A stretch of 64,000 bases of DNA, taken from contig CAIIXF020000010.1 in NCBI GenBank assembly GCA_903813345.2, positions 28,856,425-28,920,424 of the forward strand, given 5' to 3'. Under the pieces are notes generated by a model that was given only the letters and a program-made list of their open reading frames with translations, was not told where the DNA came from and made no database searches. This document shows, one piece after another, positions 58,801 to 61,800 of the stretch (positions are counted from its first letter, which is position 1; every line of letters begins with the position of its first letter). A program made the position numbers and the translations under genes. The stretch comes from Owenia fusiformis. Taxonomy: Eukaryota; Annelida; Polychaeta; Sabellida; Oweniidae.

Positions 58801-61800
58801 TTTTAGAAAAATAAAGCGTCGTTCTTCAAATATTAAGCTAAATATTCTACTTTAATGACAATCACGGTCATGCATGATTACCTATCGCACATAAAGGTGG
58901 CGTCTCAGCATAGAGAGCCGCGATATACTCAACGTAATCCCACTTAACATCCTCGATATCTTTCGACATATCTGCCTCATTATAATGTGTAATTTCTCGG
59001 CCTGGTGTCTCGGTGTAACCATACAGCCTTCGAGATTCTTGAACTTGAAATATCAAAGTTGAGTTGAATGACTTTTTCCAAACAAAATACTCTAACAAGG
59101 CTTTTCAAAATAACATGCATTTCTACTCAAACCATACTCACTTTTACTCAACTCCAGAATACTCAATTCCATACCAAAAACTGGCAACTGTACTAGACAG
59201 ATCATGAAGCATTTTTCAAACTTCAAGGTTTCAAAACCAGTCCACCTAATGAAAGTCTGCATATCGCATGTCAAACTTTATTTCGAGCAGCAAAAATCTA
59301 CTCTAGAGGGAAAAAAGGTATTTTGGGAATTTTCTCGAATTTTCTCGAAAGTGAGACTCCATCCTCGTGGATTAATTTATATGGCCTGGACTTCTCATGA
59401 TATTTTTAAGCTTCCAATTTCAACTATTTTGTGCAAAAATTGCTGATTGACACAACTGAAATTTTGAACACAAAATATTTGAAATACGTCTGCTTTTTAA
59501 TGGCCGCCATTTTACCTTGTGACTCCTCCTCTTCCTGTAGGGCACTGTGGATATGGAAGACCGAAGATCCTGTTGGGCTCACGGTTTGTTCTTTCTCCCG
59601 TTCTTTTTCTTCATGCTGCCTCTGTGCTTCTCGAACTGGAGGATAGAGTATCGACGTTGGCATTTGTGATGACGGATATTGCGTCGTGGTTGTGTGTGGG
59701 GGTGGATATGTGGCGTATGGGTTTGGCGAGGGATGCTGGGAAGGCACTGTGCGACACGATGCAACAAGCGGGAGGCAAGACATTAGTCAATGTACTAGTA
59801 TAGTAGACAATAACACATATTCCATGCTTAAAAATTTCACAATGGCCATGTTAATTTCATGTGATTTCTCTCTATAATTTGAATAAAGTGTCTGATTTTC
59901 TTGCATTTTTATATAATTCAGAGTATTTACTACATGCCTATGTAGTTTATACATTACTTACTCCTTTTTATAGCTCTTAACACACATTTTAAAACATGGC
60001 CACTATGACAATTTTCACAAGATAGTACATGTAACTCAAAAGACAAGCTAGTAAATACATTATAGTAAGATAAAGATTCTACAGTTTATTACAGGTGTCA
60101 AGAAAATATCCTCATCTTAATAGAGATAAGGTTTTGTGTTTCGATGATTTGTTGTATTATAAGGTGAAACTACACATAATGAACATATAATATCCCATTG
60201 TCTCCTTAAGGAGTGGTCTCTAAAGATATTCATTCAATATCCATGAAAACATTGCAGATAACAGAAATAAAAATAATAACCAGATAAAGTTGGTAAAACT
60301 TAGTCCAGAATCAAACTGAGCTCTTGTTGGCTTTCTTTGGATCTTGGATGAATCAAATGGTCCGAAATATTAAACATATTTGTAATATTGAAATTCTCTG
60401 TGCCCAGGGCCTTATGTATAAGCAATGTTGGATTACTCTTCACGTTTTCACAATTCTCACATTTTTTTTTTTTTACTGAGACAAGACAATTTTTTATTTA
60501 AAGATATTATAGCTTAATTTAAATTTCCAAAAGTGTGCAGTTTTAATTTTTTTTGTATTCATTACTAGTTTGTCTTATGATTTACACTATTGTACAAGAC
60601 CATGGGGCATGCAGCAAGTATCATCAGAACTGAATTTAAACATAACTTAACATATACATAAAGTGCGTCTAATATGAATACAATGTTTAATTAATGAACA
60701 CCATTAGTGAAAAGCCAATAAGGTAGCCTCCCTAGAATGTGATCCCTATGATATGAATACCCTTTAAAAAGTAATATATAAACATCCTATTTAGAAGACA
60801 TCTTTAAGTAAGAACACAATCAAAGACACAACCCCTTAAAGGAGCAACAAATTAAAAAAACATTCATTAAAAGAACACCCCATTAAAGGAACACCCTATT
60901 AAAAGAACATCCCCATTTACTGAATTTTCCCCTATTGAATTCCATGTAAATGAAAGTCTATTGATTCTATGTGGTTGTTCTAATGAATCCAAATACAGAC
61001 ACTCTTATCCCGAACACCTACCAGAAAATGAACACTTTTTCAAACTATAGGTGTTCACTAAACAGAGGTTTCACAACATAGTGGCACTAAGAAGAAAATA
61101 GAGGTTTCATTGTGCACTAAAATAAAATTGATTTCTTAACTACAGACAACCTATAACTACTATTCAGAAAATGATGTGAATTTGTGAGGGTACAATAAGG
61201 AAATACTATGCTACAAGCCAACATGGAAATACAAGTTACTTTTCAATGGTAATAAATAATGTTATTTTATTGTATTACATGTTATTTTATTGTATTACAT
61301 GTTACATTATTGTATTACATGCTTCTTAATTGTATTACATGCTCCTTAATTGTTGTTTATACAAAATATTATTATGGCCATTCATTTTCTCATATAATAG
61401 AATAGATTATTTCCTTTTTCCTCCCTATTTCCCAAAATAGAATGGTGTGTAAGGTGTGGGGAAGGATGATAAATAGAAATAAAATATTGAAAATCAGAAA
61501 ATGTATGACCAAAATGAAATCTTAGCTTAGAAACCAGGCTACCGTATCATTAATAACCATTATGGTCAATAAACATTTTGGTTAATAGCTATTATAGTGA
61601 ATAACCATTTCGGTTGATATCTATAATAGTCAATAACCATTTTAGTTAATAACCATTATAGTTATGTCACAATGAATTACAGATGTAAGGTGCCGTTTCA
61701 AAGTTTAGTGTCATAAGCAAGAGAAGGCCCCTTAGAAGAACTAGAACAAAATGTTTTTACGAAGATGTCACTTTTGCGCAAGTTTCCATTTCTTATGCTT

